64,000 bases of DNA, from assembly GCF_032595355.1 (NCBI RefSeq), contig NZ_JASMWN010000020.1, forward strand, positions 47,083 to 111,082, read 5' to 3'. The DNA is from Sedimentitalea todarodis. GTDB taxonomy: Bacteria > Pseudomonadota > Alphaproteobacteria > Rhodobacterales > Rhodobacteraceae. Below are positions 8,972 to 16,968 of the stretch, piece by piece. Below the pieces are notes generated by a model. It had not been told where the DNA came from, did not search any database, and saw only the letters and a program-made list of their open reading frames with translations. Each line of letters begins with the position of its first letter. Within the stretch, counting starts at the first letter, position 1. The position numbers and the translations under genes were made by a program.

Positions 8972-9130
8972 TCAGACCTTTGCCAGATCGCCTTGGGCGG
9001 ATTGACCGCCGAGGACTGCCTTACCGGGCAACCTCCCAAGCTGTTCCGACACCTCGCTCCAATACCTTTCTTGACACTGGATCACCTCCTTTTCCGTTGT
9101 TGACGTTGGCCTTAGCTTGCCATGGCTCAC
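8972..9130 (-). CDS. Candidate small protein downstream of yhhQ
   Basis: Too short to be picked up by length filters. From a GTG at 9130 this ORF codes for about 52 residues with a soluble, polar composition (core QERYWSEVSEQLGRL, end GDLAKV). It begins 21 nt after the yhhQ stop, on the same strand, and its stop is followed within 30 nt by an intrinsic terminator, so it is the natural last gene of that transcript. A GTG at 9085 would give 37 residues. A very strong Shine-Dalgarno (GGAGGTGATC, 9089-9080) sits inside it and is best spaced for a GTG at 9077 in another frame, which codes for only 18 residues. I do not recognise the protein. Confidence 0.45.
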   Translation of the reverse strand: MSHGKLRPTSTTEKEVIQCQERYWSEVSEQLGRLPGKAVLGGQSAQGDLAKV

Positions 9131-9151
9131 TAAAATCGCAAAGAAAAATCG

Positions 9152-9781
9152 TCAGCGCGAAACCTGCGTCGCCTTGAAGCGCTCAGAAATCAAGCGAAAT
9201 GGGATCAGGGCGATCAACGCGAGCGATAGCTTGACCATCCAGTCGGCCAGCGCGAGCGACATCCACAACGGTGCAGCCGGGCCAGTGCCGAGCAAGGGCA
9301 ATACCTCGTTCGCCCAACCGACATCGTTGGAGGGCTCCAACCAGACAAGCGACGCCGAGAACGCGACGGTAAAGAACAACGCCGTGTCGACCGACGACCC
9401 GACCAGCGTGGAGAGCAGCGGTGCCCGCCACCAGCGACCCTCGCGCAGCGCGGAAAAGATGCTCACATCCAGCAATTGCGCCAGCAAGAAGGCAAGGCCC
9501 GAACCCAGGGCGATCCGCAGTGTCACGAGCGGGCCGAATTCACCGACGATCCGGGTTCCGATCAGTGAACAGATGATGCCCACGATGAAACCGGCCAGAA
9601 CGACCTTGCGCGCCGCTTGCGCGCCGTAGATCCGGTTCATCAGGTCGGTGACCAGAAAGGCGAACGGATAGGTGAATGCCCCCCAGGTCAGCCATTGGCC
9701 AAACAGGAACTGGACGAGGATGTTGGAAGCCACGACGATGGCGGCCATTGCAAGAATGCCGGGAATATGTGCACGTGTCAT
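9152..9781 (-). CDS. yhhQ: VUT family transporter, YhhQ-like (queuosine precursor transporter)
   Basis: The protein is about 209 residues from the ATG at 9781, with about six hydrophobic segments. The family signature TYPFAFLVTDLMNRIYG lies near residues 35-55 and is typical of YhhQ, the inner-membrane importer of 7-deazaguanine precursors (preQ0/preQ1) for queuosine. The open frame extends 31 codons upstream with charged, non-homologous sequence, so the internal ATG is chosen although its ribosome site is weak. No other queuosine genes are visible. The family name is secure; the substrate is inferred from characterised homologues. Confidence 0.87.
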   Translation of the reverse strand: MTRAHIPGILAMAAIVVASNILVQFLFGQWLTWGAFTYPFAFLVTDLMNRIYGAQAARKVVLAGFIVGIICSLIGTRIVGEFGPLVTLRIALGSGLAFLLAQLLDVSIFSALREGRWWRAPLLSTLVGSSVDTALFFTVAFSASLVWLEPSNDVGWANEVLPLLGTGPAAPLWMSLALADWMVKLSLALIALIPFRLISERFKATQVSR

Positions 9782-9870
9782 CTGAATGCCCGTTTTTTCA
9801 AGGTTGCGGCGACTTGGCCCGCCATGAGGCAAGCAGGCTGCTGCTAGCGCTTTGAACCACCCAAGGCAAG

Positions 9871-10755
9871 TCATTTGATCAGGGCGTATTCGACAAACTC
9901 GGTGCGTTGCAGGAACAGGAAATTGTCATCCGCGACCATGGTAAGTCGCAATCGGCCCCGTGTGTCCTGCCAGACCGAAATCCCTTCCAGATTGTCATGT
10001 GTGCCGGTTCTGGTCTGGATCTCGATTCGTTCGTCAACGGCCCTGTCATCCGCAATCCGCCAGCTTCGAACGCGAGAGCGGAAGCCAAAGATGTTATACG
10101 CCCGTTCGAGCACGTAGAGGCGACCATCGGGGCCAAAATCCGCACCCACCGGCAGAAACGCACCGTCGCTGGGCAGGCAGAACGGTTGCGTCCACACGTC
10201 ATCGGCCCAGCGATAGACAGGAATATTGCCGTCGATATCGAAAGCCTGTTCGGGCAGCGCCAGAAGGCGTTGGCGATCATCCATTGCCAGCGCCTCGAAC
10301 CCACCGTTGTTCGGCAACAGGCGAAAGGCCTTGGGTCTGTTCAGGCTTTCTGATGCGCGATCGATCTGCCGGTAGCGCGACACGCGGTGAATACCCTCGA
10401 ACGATACATAGACCGTGCCGTCAGGTGCCACCACGAGCCCCTCGGAATCGCGGAGCCTGCCGATCAGAACAGCGCCGTTGTGCGCACGCAAGGAAACCAC
10501 TCGGATCAGGTTGATCTCCTGTATGACCCCATCCTTGCGTCGAACATTCGCATACAGAATACGGCCGCGGTCCGTGATGACCGCCATCCGCTGCCCGTCC
10601 TCGGACAGTTCGATCCCTGACAGGCCGCCGAACCAACGCTGCGGCACCGCCCACTCGAACGAGCCAAGAAACTCCGCCCGCACCTCCTCGGAGCGGGCGG
10701 GGAGAGCCGCAAGTGTCAGGGCAAGGATCAGTTGGAGCGCAGGACCGAGGCGCAT
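9871..10755 (-). CDS. Secreted esterase-like/phytase-like beta-propeller protein
   Basis: The 294-residue protein starts with a Sec signal peptide (MRLGPALQLILALTLAALPARS). The rest matches the esterase-like activity of phytase family: WFGGLSGIELSEDGQRMAVITDRG near residues 41-65, DSEGLVVAPDGTVYVSFE, NNGGFEALAMD and DNLEGISVW are the repeated acidic blade motifs. These domains bind calcium in characterised homologues. The start lies 28 nt inside mepA, and mepA itself overlaps the MFS gene, so the three form one operon. A periplasmic hydrolase acting on phosphate or carboxyl esters is likely; the substrate is unknown. Confidence 0.85.
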   Translation of the reverse strand: MRLGPALQLILALTLAALPARSEEVRAEFLGSFEWAVPQRWFGGLSGIELSEDGQRMAVITDRGRILYANVRRKDGVIQEINLIRVVSLRAHNGAVLIGRLRDSEGLVVAPDGTVYVSFEGIHRVSRYRQIDRASESLNRPKAFRLLPNNGGFEALAMDDRQRLLALPEQAFDIDGNIPVYRWADDVWTQPFCLPSDGAFLPVGADFGPDGRLYVLERAYNIFGFRSRVRSWRIADDRAVDERIEIQTRTGTHDNLEGISVWQDTRGRLRLTMVADDNFLFLQRTEFVEYALIK

Positions 10756-11600
10756 TGCTGGGGCAAATCGGCAAGAAAATACTCACGCCGCGGCTGTGGC
10801 TTGGGGGAGTTGGGATCCCTTGGTTTCGGTGGCGGCGGGCTCAGGATATTGTTGACCCATTGCTGCGCTTCGGCACAGCCGTCACCGCGCGGCGGCGGGT
10901 TCTGGTTTACGCAACCCGATGCGCCCTTGGGGCAGGAAAGACGCACATGGAAATGATAGTGGTGCCCCCACCATGGCCGCACCTTGCGCAACCACCGGCG
11001 ACTCCCCTTGTTATCCTTGCACATCTGCACCTTGGCACCGGGAAACACAAAGATCCGCGCCACGCGGCGGTCCCGCGCAGCGGCCCGGATGATCTCGTGG
11101 TGGGCACGGCTCCAGCTCCCGTTGACATAGGCACCCTTGGCTCGCTGCATCGAAATCGAGGAAATGTTCTCGCGCTTTCGCTTTGACAGGTTCAGCCGCG
11201 ATGTCGGCAACATCCAGATATCGATGTCCAGGCCGACCTGATGGCTGCGGTGGCCAGAGGTCATTGGCCCTCCGCGAGGCTGGCTGATATCCCCGATGTA
11301 CAGCCCGGTCCACCCCGGTTGTCTGGCCGCAAAACCGCTGAGATCCTGAATGAAATCGATGGTTTCCGGGTGGCCCCAGTTGCGATTGCGCGACAGGCGC
11401 ATCGCCTGCCATGTCGGTCCGGTTTCCGGCAATTGTACGGCTCCGGCCACGCATCCCTTGGAATAGCTGCCGTAGGACGCGGGCGCTTGACGCGAACCGG
11501 CTGGTTTGGCTCCGAAGAGTTGCTTGGCCAGCGGTTCGGCCGCAACCGGCAGCGCCAGCATGGCACCCAGCACAACAGCGATGACACGTGAATAGATCAT
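10728..11600 (-). CDS. mepA: Penicillin-insensitive murein endopeptidase MepA
   Basis: The protein is about 290 residues from the ATG at 11600, which overlaps the stop of the upstream MFS gene (ATGA). A signal peptide (MIYSRVIAVVLGAMLALPVAA) targets it to the periplasm. It is a LAS-type zinc peptidase (M74): HRSHQVGLDID supplies ligands His120 and Asp127 and WWGHHYHFHVRL supplies the third histidine. The enzyme cuts D-Ala-mDAP cross-links in peptidoglycan. Conserved cysteines and a proline-rich C-terminus (SPPPPKPRDP) are present. The frame extends 34 codons upstream inside the MFS gene and is not used. Confidence 0.93.
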   Translation of the reverse strand: MIYSRVIAVVLGAMLALPVAAEPLAKQLFGAKPAGSRQAPASYGSYSKGCVAGAVQLPETGPTWQAMRLSRNRNWGHPETIDFIQDLSGFAARQPGWTGLYIGDISQPRGGPMTSGHRSHQVGLDIDIWMLPTSRLNLSKRKRENISSISMQRAKGAYVNGSWSRAHHEIIRAAARDRRVARIFVFPGAKVQMCKDNKGSRRWLRKVRPWWGHHYHFHVRLSCPKGASGCVNQNPPPRGDGCAEAQQWVNNILSPPPPKPRDPNSPKPQPRREYFLADLPQQCASVLRSN

Positions 11601-12964
11601 TTGGATTGATCTCCCTCGGCTTTCACCCAGACTAGCAGAACAAGCCCGACAAGAAAGAGGGCAATAACCGGCGAAATGCCCAGCCGCGCGTTCCCGGTCC
11701 AAGCCGTGACGACACCGATAAGAGACGGCGCGATGAACGCCGTTGCACGACCGGACAGGCCATATAGCCCGAAATACTCGGTTGGCGACGCTGGATCGGA
11801 ATGGCGTACCATCAGGCTGCGGCTGGCAGATTGCACCACGCCCCCCATGCCACCGATCAACACGCCACAGCCAAAGAAAATGATATCCGGCAGTGTCGAG
11901 CCTTCCGCCAAGGGAAACCCGAACAACTGCGTGCGCGACATGCTGACGATCACGACACAGACAGCGATCAAAACCCAGATGGCTCCGATGATCACCGGTT
12001 TTGGCCCCACACGCCTGTCAGCCTTGCCACCGAAATAGCTGAAGATCACCGACGAGATGAGCGCCATGATCCCAAAAATGCCGATTTGGGTAACTTGCCA
12101 GTCCAGAACCAGCCCGGCATAGACACCGCCGAACCCGTATAGCCCGTTCAGCGCATCGCGATAGAACATCGACGAGCCGAGATAGGCCGACAGGCTGAGG
12201 CGTTTGCCAAGGCTGCGCACCAACCGGCCCAGATTGGAAAACGCATCCGACACCTTGCCGCGCGGCCCGGTGACCGGCGGATCACGCACCCACATGAAAT
12301 AGGGGATCATGAACACCGCGTACCACAGGGCGGTGATTGGCCCGACCGCGCGGGTGCCCTCACGTTGCGATGCGTCCAGTCCAAACAGTGGGTCAAGCCC
12401 GAGAATCGTCTTGCCATTGCCCTGTTCAGCAAAGAACAGGAGCAAGATCAGCAAAGTGACGAACCCGCCCAGATACCCGAACGCAAAGCCCGACCCGGAG
12501 ATTTCACCGATTTCTTCGTCGTTGCCCAGGTCCGGCAGTTGCGAGTTGATGAAGATCAGCGCGTATTCCGCGCCAATAAAACCAATGCCAAATGCAATCA
12601 GCCCCCACCACATGTTCGACCCGTCCGGTGCTGTGGTCCAGAGCGCGCCAGCCCCCACCACATACATCACCGAAAACCCGAATATCCACGGTATGCGCCG
12701 ACCCGATGTATCCGCCAGCGCCCCCATGACCGGTGCCCCGAGTCCGATGATCAGCCCTGTGATGGTCAGACACCAGGCCCAGACCGTTTGCGCGCGGGCA
12801 TCCGCTGCCTGATCGCTCAGGCCCGTTGTCAGATAGTATTCGGCGGCGACACCCGCAAAATATGGGCCAAAAATGAAGGTAACCAACAACGTGTGGTACG
12901 GTTGGCTTGCCCAGTCAAAAAACCACCAGCCCCAGATACGCTTGCGCGTCGAGATTTCCGCCAT
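11597..12964 (-). CDS. MFS transporter, UMF1 (Atg22-like) family
   Basis: The protein is about 455 residues from the ATG at 12964, with around 11-12 hydrophobic segments. The N-terminal WWFFDWASQPYHTLLVTFIFGPYF motif, placed before the first helix, is typical of bacterial UMF1-type permeases related to yeast Atg22 (vacuolar amino-acid effluxer). It is first in an operon with mepA and the phytase-like gene, so export or recycling of a wall-derived compound is possible but unproven. The open frame runs 30 codons further upstream without homology. Confidence 0.88.
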   Translation of the reverse strand: MAEISTRKRIWGWWFFDWASQPYHTLLVTFIFGPYFAGVAAEYYLTTGLSDQAADARAQTVWAWCLTITGLIIGLGAPVMGALADTSGRRIPWIFGFSVMYVVGAGALWTTAPDGSNMWWGLIAFGIGFIGAEYALIFINSQLPDLGNDEEIGEISGSGFAFGYLGGFVTLLILLLFFAEQGNGKTILGLDPLFGLDASQREGTRAVGPITALWYAVFMIPYFMWVRDPPVTGPRGKVSDAFSNLGRLVRSLGKRLSLSAYLGSSMFYRDALNGLYGFGGVYAGLVLDWQVTQIGIFGIMALISSVIFSYFGGKADRRVGPKPVIIGAIWVLIAVCVVIVSMSRTQLFGFPLAEGSTLPDIIFFGCGVLIGGMGGVVQSASRSLMVRHSDPASPTEYFGLYGLSGRATAFIAPSLIGVVTAWTGNARLGISPVIALFLVGLVLLVWVKAEGDQSK

Positions 12965-13010
12965 GCCTGCCCCGCCTGTTGTTGAAGCGATATGACAGGT
13001 GTTACCCCTG

Positions 13011-13559
13011 TCAATCAAGCGTATCCTGCATCGGTGGCCAGGGGCGGGTTGCATCTGCCTGACACCACGCTGCGATCCAGTCGGGCATTGCGGGCGAACG
13101 GACCTCGGCCTTGTTCATTTGGGCAAGCACCTGTTCGGGCGGGACAATTCCGCTCTTGTCGGTGACGGCGGCCCGATAGAGGACATGGCTTGCACATTCG
13201 CCGTTCTTCTTCCACATGGATTGCTCGAGATAGATGAACTTCTCATCCCAGCACACCGCACGGCTGCGCATCTCGAATTTCTCGAATCCCCGGATGCGGC
13301 GGCGAAAGCGTACCGTGCTGCCCGCCATCGTCAGCCCCCAGCGTTGTTTTGAGATGACCCTTATCAATCCAACCCGCTGCGCATTCATGCTGCGCCCCAG
13401 ATCGTAGAGCGTCATCGCGCGGCCATTGTTCAGCTCAAGCCACATATCAAGGTCCCAGGGCCAGCATATGTGATGCGACACATGGGTACCCGTGAGTGGC
13501 AACGGCGGCTGCTTTCGCGCAATCAGCAAGTCCTTGATCAGGCGAACGATGGGAAACAT
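13011..13559 (-). CDS. Hotdog-fold acyl-CoA thioesterase (THEM6-like)
   Basis: The protein is about 182 residues from the ATG at 13559, which has an AAGGAG site 7 nt upstream. The segment CWPWDLDMWLELNNGRAMTLYDLGR (residues 33-57) is the hotdog helix region with the DLD...NNGR pattern seen in 4-hydroxybenzoyl-CoA-thioesterase/THEM6-like proteins. It is followed by FRRRIRGFEKFEMRSRAVCWDEKFIYLEQ, the first long strands of the sheet. Likely reaction: acyl-CoA hydrolysis in the cytoplasm; chain length unknown. It is divergent from yggT. Confidence 0.8.
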   Translation of the reverse strand: MFPIVRLIKDLLIARKQPPLPLTGTHVSHHICWPWDLDMWLELNNGRAMTLYDLGRSMNAQRVGLIRVISKQRWGLTMAGSTVRFRRRIRGFEKFEMRSRAVCWDEKFIYLEQSMWKKNGECASHVLYRAAVTDKSGIVPPEQVLAQMNKAEVRSPAMPDWIAAWCQADATRPWPPMQDTLD

Positions 13560-13615
13560 GGCAATCTCCTTTTTCTGAGCCCTCTCTTTCGCCCGCGCAA
13601 ACGCCACGTCAACCA

Positions 13616-13645
13616 CAACCCTGCGGCAGGGTTGCGCTTTTGTTG
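13616..13645 (+). terminator. Terminator-like hairpin upstream of yggT
   Basis: CAACCCTG (13616-13623) and CAGGGTTG (13627-13634) form a perfect 8-bp stem with a CGG triloop, followed by GCGCTTTTGTT on the plus strand. It sits in the divergent region between the thioesterase and yggT, about 50 nt ahead of the yggT start, where no upstream plus-strand gene needs terminating. Confidence 0.55.
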
Positions 13646-13686
13646 TCTTGTGCATAGGTGAAAGTCGCAACCAGAGAGGACGCCCA

Positions 13687-13974
13687 ATGCAGTCGTTTTT
13701 CCAAATCCTGATGCTGATCCTTGATGTGGTGCAGTTCTTTATCATCGCCCACGTCATCATGAGCTGGCTGATCAACTTTCAGGTGCTGAACCTGCATCAA
13801 CCGCTGGTCGCGCAAATCTGGCAGATGCTGCAACGCATTCTCGAGCCGATCTATGGCCCTGTGCGGCGTATTCTGCCACCGATGCAAGGGCTTGATCTGG
13901 CCCCTTTGGTCGTGCTGCTGGGCATCTTTGCGTTGCGCATCGTTCTTGTCAACAACGCCGCCGCGTTCTACTGA
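13687..13974 (+). CDS. YggT family membrane protein
   Basis: This 95-residue protein has two hydrophobic helices separated by a loop carrying the family's EPIYGPVRRILPPMQGLDLAP motif (about residues 55-75). The length matches single-repeat YggT (DUF770-type) proteins of alphaproteobacteria. The ATG at 13687 has an AGAGGA site 7 nt upstream; the open frame begins 13 codons earlier without a ribosome site. Homologues are inner-membrane proteins linked to osmotic shock tolerance and, in cyanobacteria and plastids, to nucleoid or division-site organisation. Its role here is unknown. Confidence 0.88.
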   Translation: MQSFFQILMLILDVVQFFIIAHVIMSWLINFQVLNLHQPLVAQIWQMLQRILEPIYGPVRRILPPMQGLDLAPLVVLLGIFALRIVLVNNAAAFY

Positions 13975-14111
13975 CCCGACCACCCCGCTGTGGCGCAACA
14001 GAACCTGTCCTTTCGGCCAGAAAGACACGGGCCAACGCCTTGTTCCCGCCCGCCTGATATGTGAAACTGCGCGCAACGAGCAGGCACATGATAACAGGTG
14101 AGGCAAGGCGC

Positions 14112-16151
14112 ATGTCCGACGCGGACCGGCTGTTGCGCGAGATATTCGGATTTGATGCGTTTCGCCCGGGTCAGGCCGAAATCGTCGAAGCCGTGACAAA
14201 GGGCGAAAACGTGCTCGCCATCATGCCGACGGGCGGCGGAAAATCCCTGTGCTTTCAACTTCCTGCCCTGTCCCGCACCGGCGTGACGGTGGTGATTTCC
14301 CCCTTGATTGCCCTCATGCGTGATCAGGTTCGGGCCCTGCAAGAGGCCGGTGTCTGTGCCGGCGCGCTGACCTCGGGCAACACCCCCGAGGAAACCGACG
14401 CCGTATGGGAGTCGCTTGAGCGCGGAGAGTTGAAGCTGCTCTACATGGCGCCGGAACGCTTGGCCGCCGGTTCCGCCATGGGAATGCTGCGCCGCATCGG
14501 CGTCAGCCTGATTGCCGTCGACGAAGCGCATTGCGTCAGCCAATGGGGTCATGATTTCCGCCCCGACTACCTGCGCATTGGCGAACTGCGCCGCGCCCTG
14601 AATGTGCCGCTCGCCGCGTTCACGGCCACGGCGGATGCCGAAACCCGCGACGAAATCATCGAGAAACTCTTTGACGGAACGCCACCGCGCAGCTTTCTGC
14701 GCGGCTTTGACCGGCCCAACATCCACCTCGCCTTTGGGGCCAAGAACAACCCGCGCCGCCAGATTCTCGATTTTTCGGCAGCACGGCGTGGCCAATCCGG
14801 CATTGTCTATTGTGGCACACGCGCCAAGACCGAAGGACTGGCCCGCGCCCTGCGCGAGGACGGACACAGCGCCTGCCATTATCACGGCGGCATGGAGGCC
14901 GAGGACCGGCGGATCGTGGAGACCCGTTTTGCCCGCGAAGACGGCCTGATCGTGGTTGCAACGGTGGCTTTTGGCATGGGTATCGACAAACCGGACATCC
15001 GATGGGTCGCCCACGCGGATCTGCCCAAGAGCATCGAGTCCTACTATCAGGAAATCGGCCGTGCCGGACGGGATGGGGCACCGGCGGAAACGATGACGCT
15101 GTTTGGTCCCGACGACATTCGCCTGCGCCGCACCCAGATTGACGAGGGGCTTGCGCCTCCCGAACGCCGCAGCGCCGATCACGCTCGGCTGAACGCGCTC
15201 TTGGGTCTTGCCGAGGCACTGAAATGCCGCCGTCAGACTTTGCTGGGTTATTTCGGCGAAACATCCGAACCTTGCGGACGTTGCGACCTCTGTGACACCC
15301 CGCCCGATGTGTTCGACGGCACGACTGCGGTTCGCAAGGCGCTCTCGGCGATCCTGCGCACCGAGGAATGGTTCGGCGCGGGGCATCTGATCGATATCCT
15401 GATCGGGGCCGAGACCGACAAGGTCCGCGCGCGCCGTCACAACCAGCTGCCGACCTTCGGCTGTGGCAAGGAGTATGACAAGCGGCAATGGCAGGCGGTG
15501 TTCCGACAGATGATGGGCCATGACCTCGTGCGCCCGGATCCGGAACGGCATGGCGCGCTCCGCATGACAGAGGGCGCCCGACCGATCCTGCGCGACGAGG
15601 CCACGATCGAACTGCGCCGCGACACCATCCGCAAGGCCGATCGACGCCCTGCGGTAAAGGCGCTGGTCTCCGAGGAAGACGCGCCGCTGCTCGCTGCTCT
15701 TAAGGCCAAGCGGCGTGCGCTTGCCGAGGCGGCGCGTGTACCGGCATACGTCATATTTACGGACCGCACGCTGATCGAAATGGCGGAAACCCGTCCCGAC
15801 AATCTCGATGCGATGGCCGGAGTGTCTGGGGTTGGCGCGAAAAAGCTCGAGCGGTATGGTACGACGTTCCTAGAGGTCATCACGGGTGCGAACGAAACCG
15901 TTCATCCCGCTCGGCGCAAGCTGGCAGGGCACGATTCCGGATCACTTTATGACAGGTTGCTCGCGGCACAGGCCGATCTGGCGCGCGGCGAGGGCGGCAT
16001 CGACAAACCCCTGAGCTGTTCGGCGTCACAACTGGCCAAGGTTGCGCAGATGCGGCCCGACGATGAGAACGGGCTTGAGCGGCTGTTGGGAGAGCGACGC
16101 GCAGAACGGTTTGGCGCGGCATTCCTCGATGTGCTGCGGGCGGCTGTGTAA
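14112..16151 (+). CDS. recQ: ATP-dependent DNA helicase RecQ
   Basis: The protein is about 679 residues from the ATG at 14112, with the family start LLREIFGFDAFRPGQ. Walker A is PTGGGKS (Lys44) and Walker B is DEAHC (137-140), followed by the aromatic-rich SQWGHDFRP loop. The second RecA domain contains GRAGRDG. A zinc-binding RQC region with CGRCDLC (about residues 385-395) and a C-terminal HRDC domain (about 520-590) complete the architecture; a further helical tail of ~90 residues follows. RecQ unwinds recombination and replication-fork intermediates. The gap of 137 bp from yggT shows no clear promoter. Confidence 0.96.
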   Translation: MSDADRLLREIFGFDAFRPGQAEIVEAVTKGENVLAIMPTGGGKSLCFQLPALSRTGVTVVISPLIALMRDQVRALQEAGVCAGALTSGNTPEETDAVWESLERGELKLLYMAPERLAAGSAMGMLRRIGVSLIAVDEAHCVSQWGHDFRPDYLRIGELRRALNVPLAAFTATADAETRDEIIEKLFDGTPPRSFLRGFDRPNIHLAFGAKNNPRRQILDFSAARRGQSGIVYCGTRAKTEGLARALREDGHSACHYHGGMEAEDRRIVETRFAREDGLIVVATVAFGMGIDKPDIRWVAHADLPKSIESYYQEIGRAGRDGAPAETMTLFGPDDIRLRRTQIDEGLAPPERRSADHARLNALLGLAEALKCRRQTLLGYFGETSEPCGRCDLCDTPPDVFDGTTAVRKALSAILRTEEWFGAGHLIDILIGAETDKVRARRHNQLPTFGCGKEYDKRQWQAVFRQMMGHDLVRPDPERHGALRMTEGARPILRDEATIELRRDTIRKADRRPAVKALVSEEDAPLLAALKAKRRALAEAARVPAYVIFTDRTLIEMAETRPDNLDAMAGVSGVGAKKLERYGTTFLEVITGANETVHPARRKLAGHDSGSLYDRLLAAQADLARGEGGIDKPLSCSASQLAKVAQMRPDDENGLERLLGERRAERFGAAFLDVLRAAV

Positions 16152-16171
16152 GAGTTGGAAAGGGATTTGAA

Positions 16172-16945
16172 TTGCTGATCGTGATATCACCCGCAAAGCG
16201 GCTCGACTGGGCCGAACGGGACATTGGCGCGACCGCCCCGGCGTTTCAGGAGGATGCCGTTCGGTTGGTGCGGACTGCGCGCAATCTGACGCTGGGCGAT
16301 CTGCAAGAACTGATGAGCCTGAGCCCCGATCTGGCCCGCCTGAACCGCGACCGATTCAGGGCTTTTTCCGATGCGCCCGGACCCGAACTGACACGCCCCG
16401 CCGCGCTCGCCTTTGCCGGCGACACCTACCAGGGCCTCGAAGCCACCTCGTTGGACGCTGATGAGTTGGCCTGGGCACAGGATCATCTGCGCATTCTTTC
16501 CGGTCTATATGGAGTATTGCGCCCGCTGGATGCGATCCAACCCTACCGTCTGGAAATGGGCAGCAGGCTCAAGACGCGCCGGGGAAAATCGCTCTATGAC
16601 TATTGGCGCGATCAGCTGTCAAAGGCGTTGAATGCGCAGGCCGAACAGGTCGGGACCGACATCCTCGTGAATTGCGCCAGCCAGGAGTATTTCGGCGCCG
16701 TGGCACCCAAATCGCTGAAACTCAGGGTGATCACGCCGGTCTTCATGGAAGACAAGGGCGGCGCCCCCAAGATCGTTAGTTTCTTTGCCAAGAAGGCGCG
16801 CGGGGCAATGGCCCGCTACGTCGTGCAGAACCGTCTGACCGATCCCGAATCCCTCTCCGCGTTTGACAGCGGGGGTTACCGGTATCAGTCGGAGCTGTCA
16901 GAGCCTGATCGCCCGGTTTTTCTGCGCCCCTACAGTACCAACTGA
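16172..16945 (+). CDS. yaaA: Peroxide stress protein YaaA (DUF328)
   Basis: This 257-residue protein matches YaaA along its full length: start MLIVISPAKRLDW, the central LSGLYGVLRPLDAIQPYRLEMG, and VNCASQEYF near residue 170. E. coli YaaA limits intracellular iron during peroxide stress and binds DNA. The start codon is TTG at 16172, supported by an AAAGGGA site 7 nt upstream and by exact agreement with the family N-terminus. It follows recQ by 20 bp and is probably cotranscribed with it; it converges on the hybrid kinase gene. Confidence 0.94.
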   Translation: MLIVISPAKRLDWAERDIGATAPAFQEDAVRLVRTARNLTLGDLQELMSLSPDLARLNRDRFRAFSDAPGPELTRPAALAFAGDTYQGLEATSLDADELAWAQDHLRILSGLYGVLRPLDAIQPYRLEMGSRLKTRRGKSLYDYWRDQLSKALNAQAEQVGTDILVNCASQEYFGAVAPKSLKLRVITPVFMEDKGGAPKIVSFFAKKARGAMARYVVQNRLTDPESLSAFDSGGYRYQSELSEPDRPVFLRPYSTN

Positions 16946-16968
16946 ACGTCTTGGTCGGGCACCGCGCA

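Noticed and set aside
9079..9093. GGATCACCTCCTTTT, identical to the 3' end of 16S rRNA
   Set aside because: No 16S sequence precedes it. On the other strand it is simply an extended Shine-Dalgarno, the exact complement of that rRNA end.
13968..15551. 527-residue open frame antisense to recQ
   Set aside because: recQ has all helicase motifs in the plus frame; long antisense frames are common in GC-rich coding DNA and this one shows no family resemblance.
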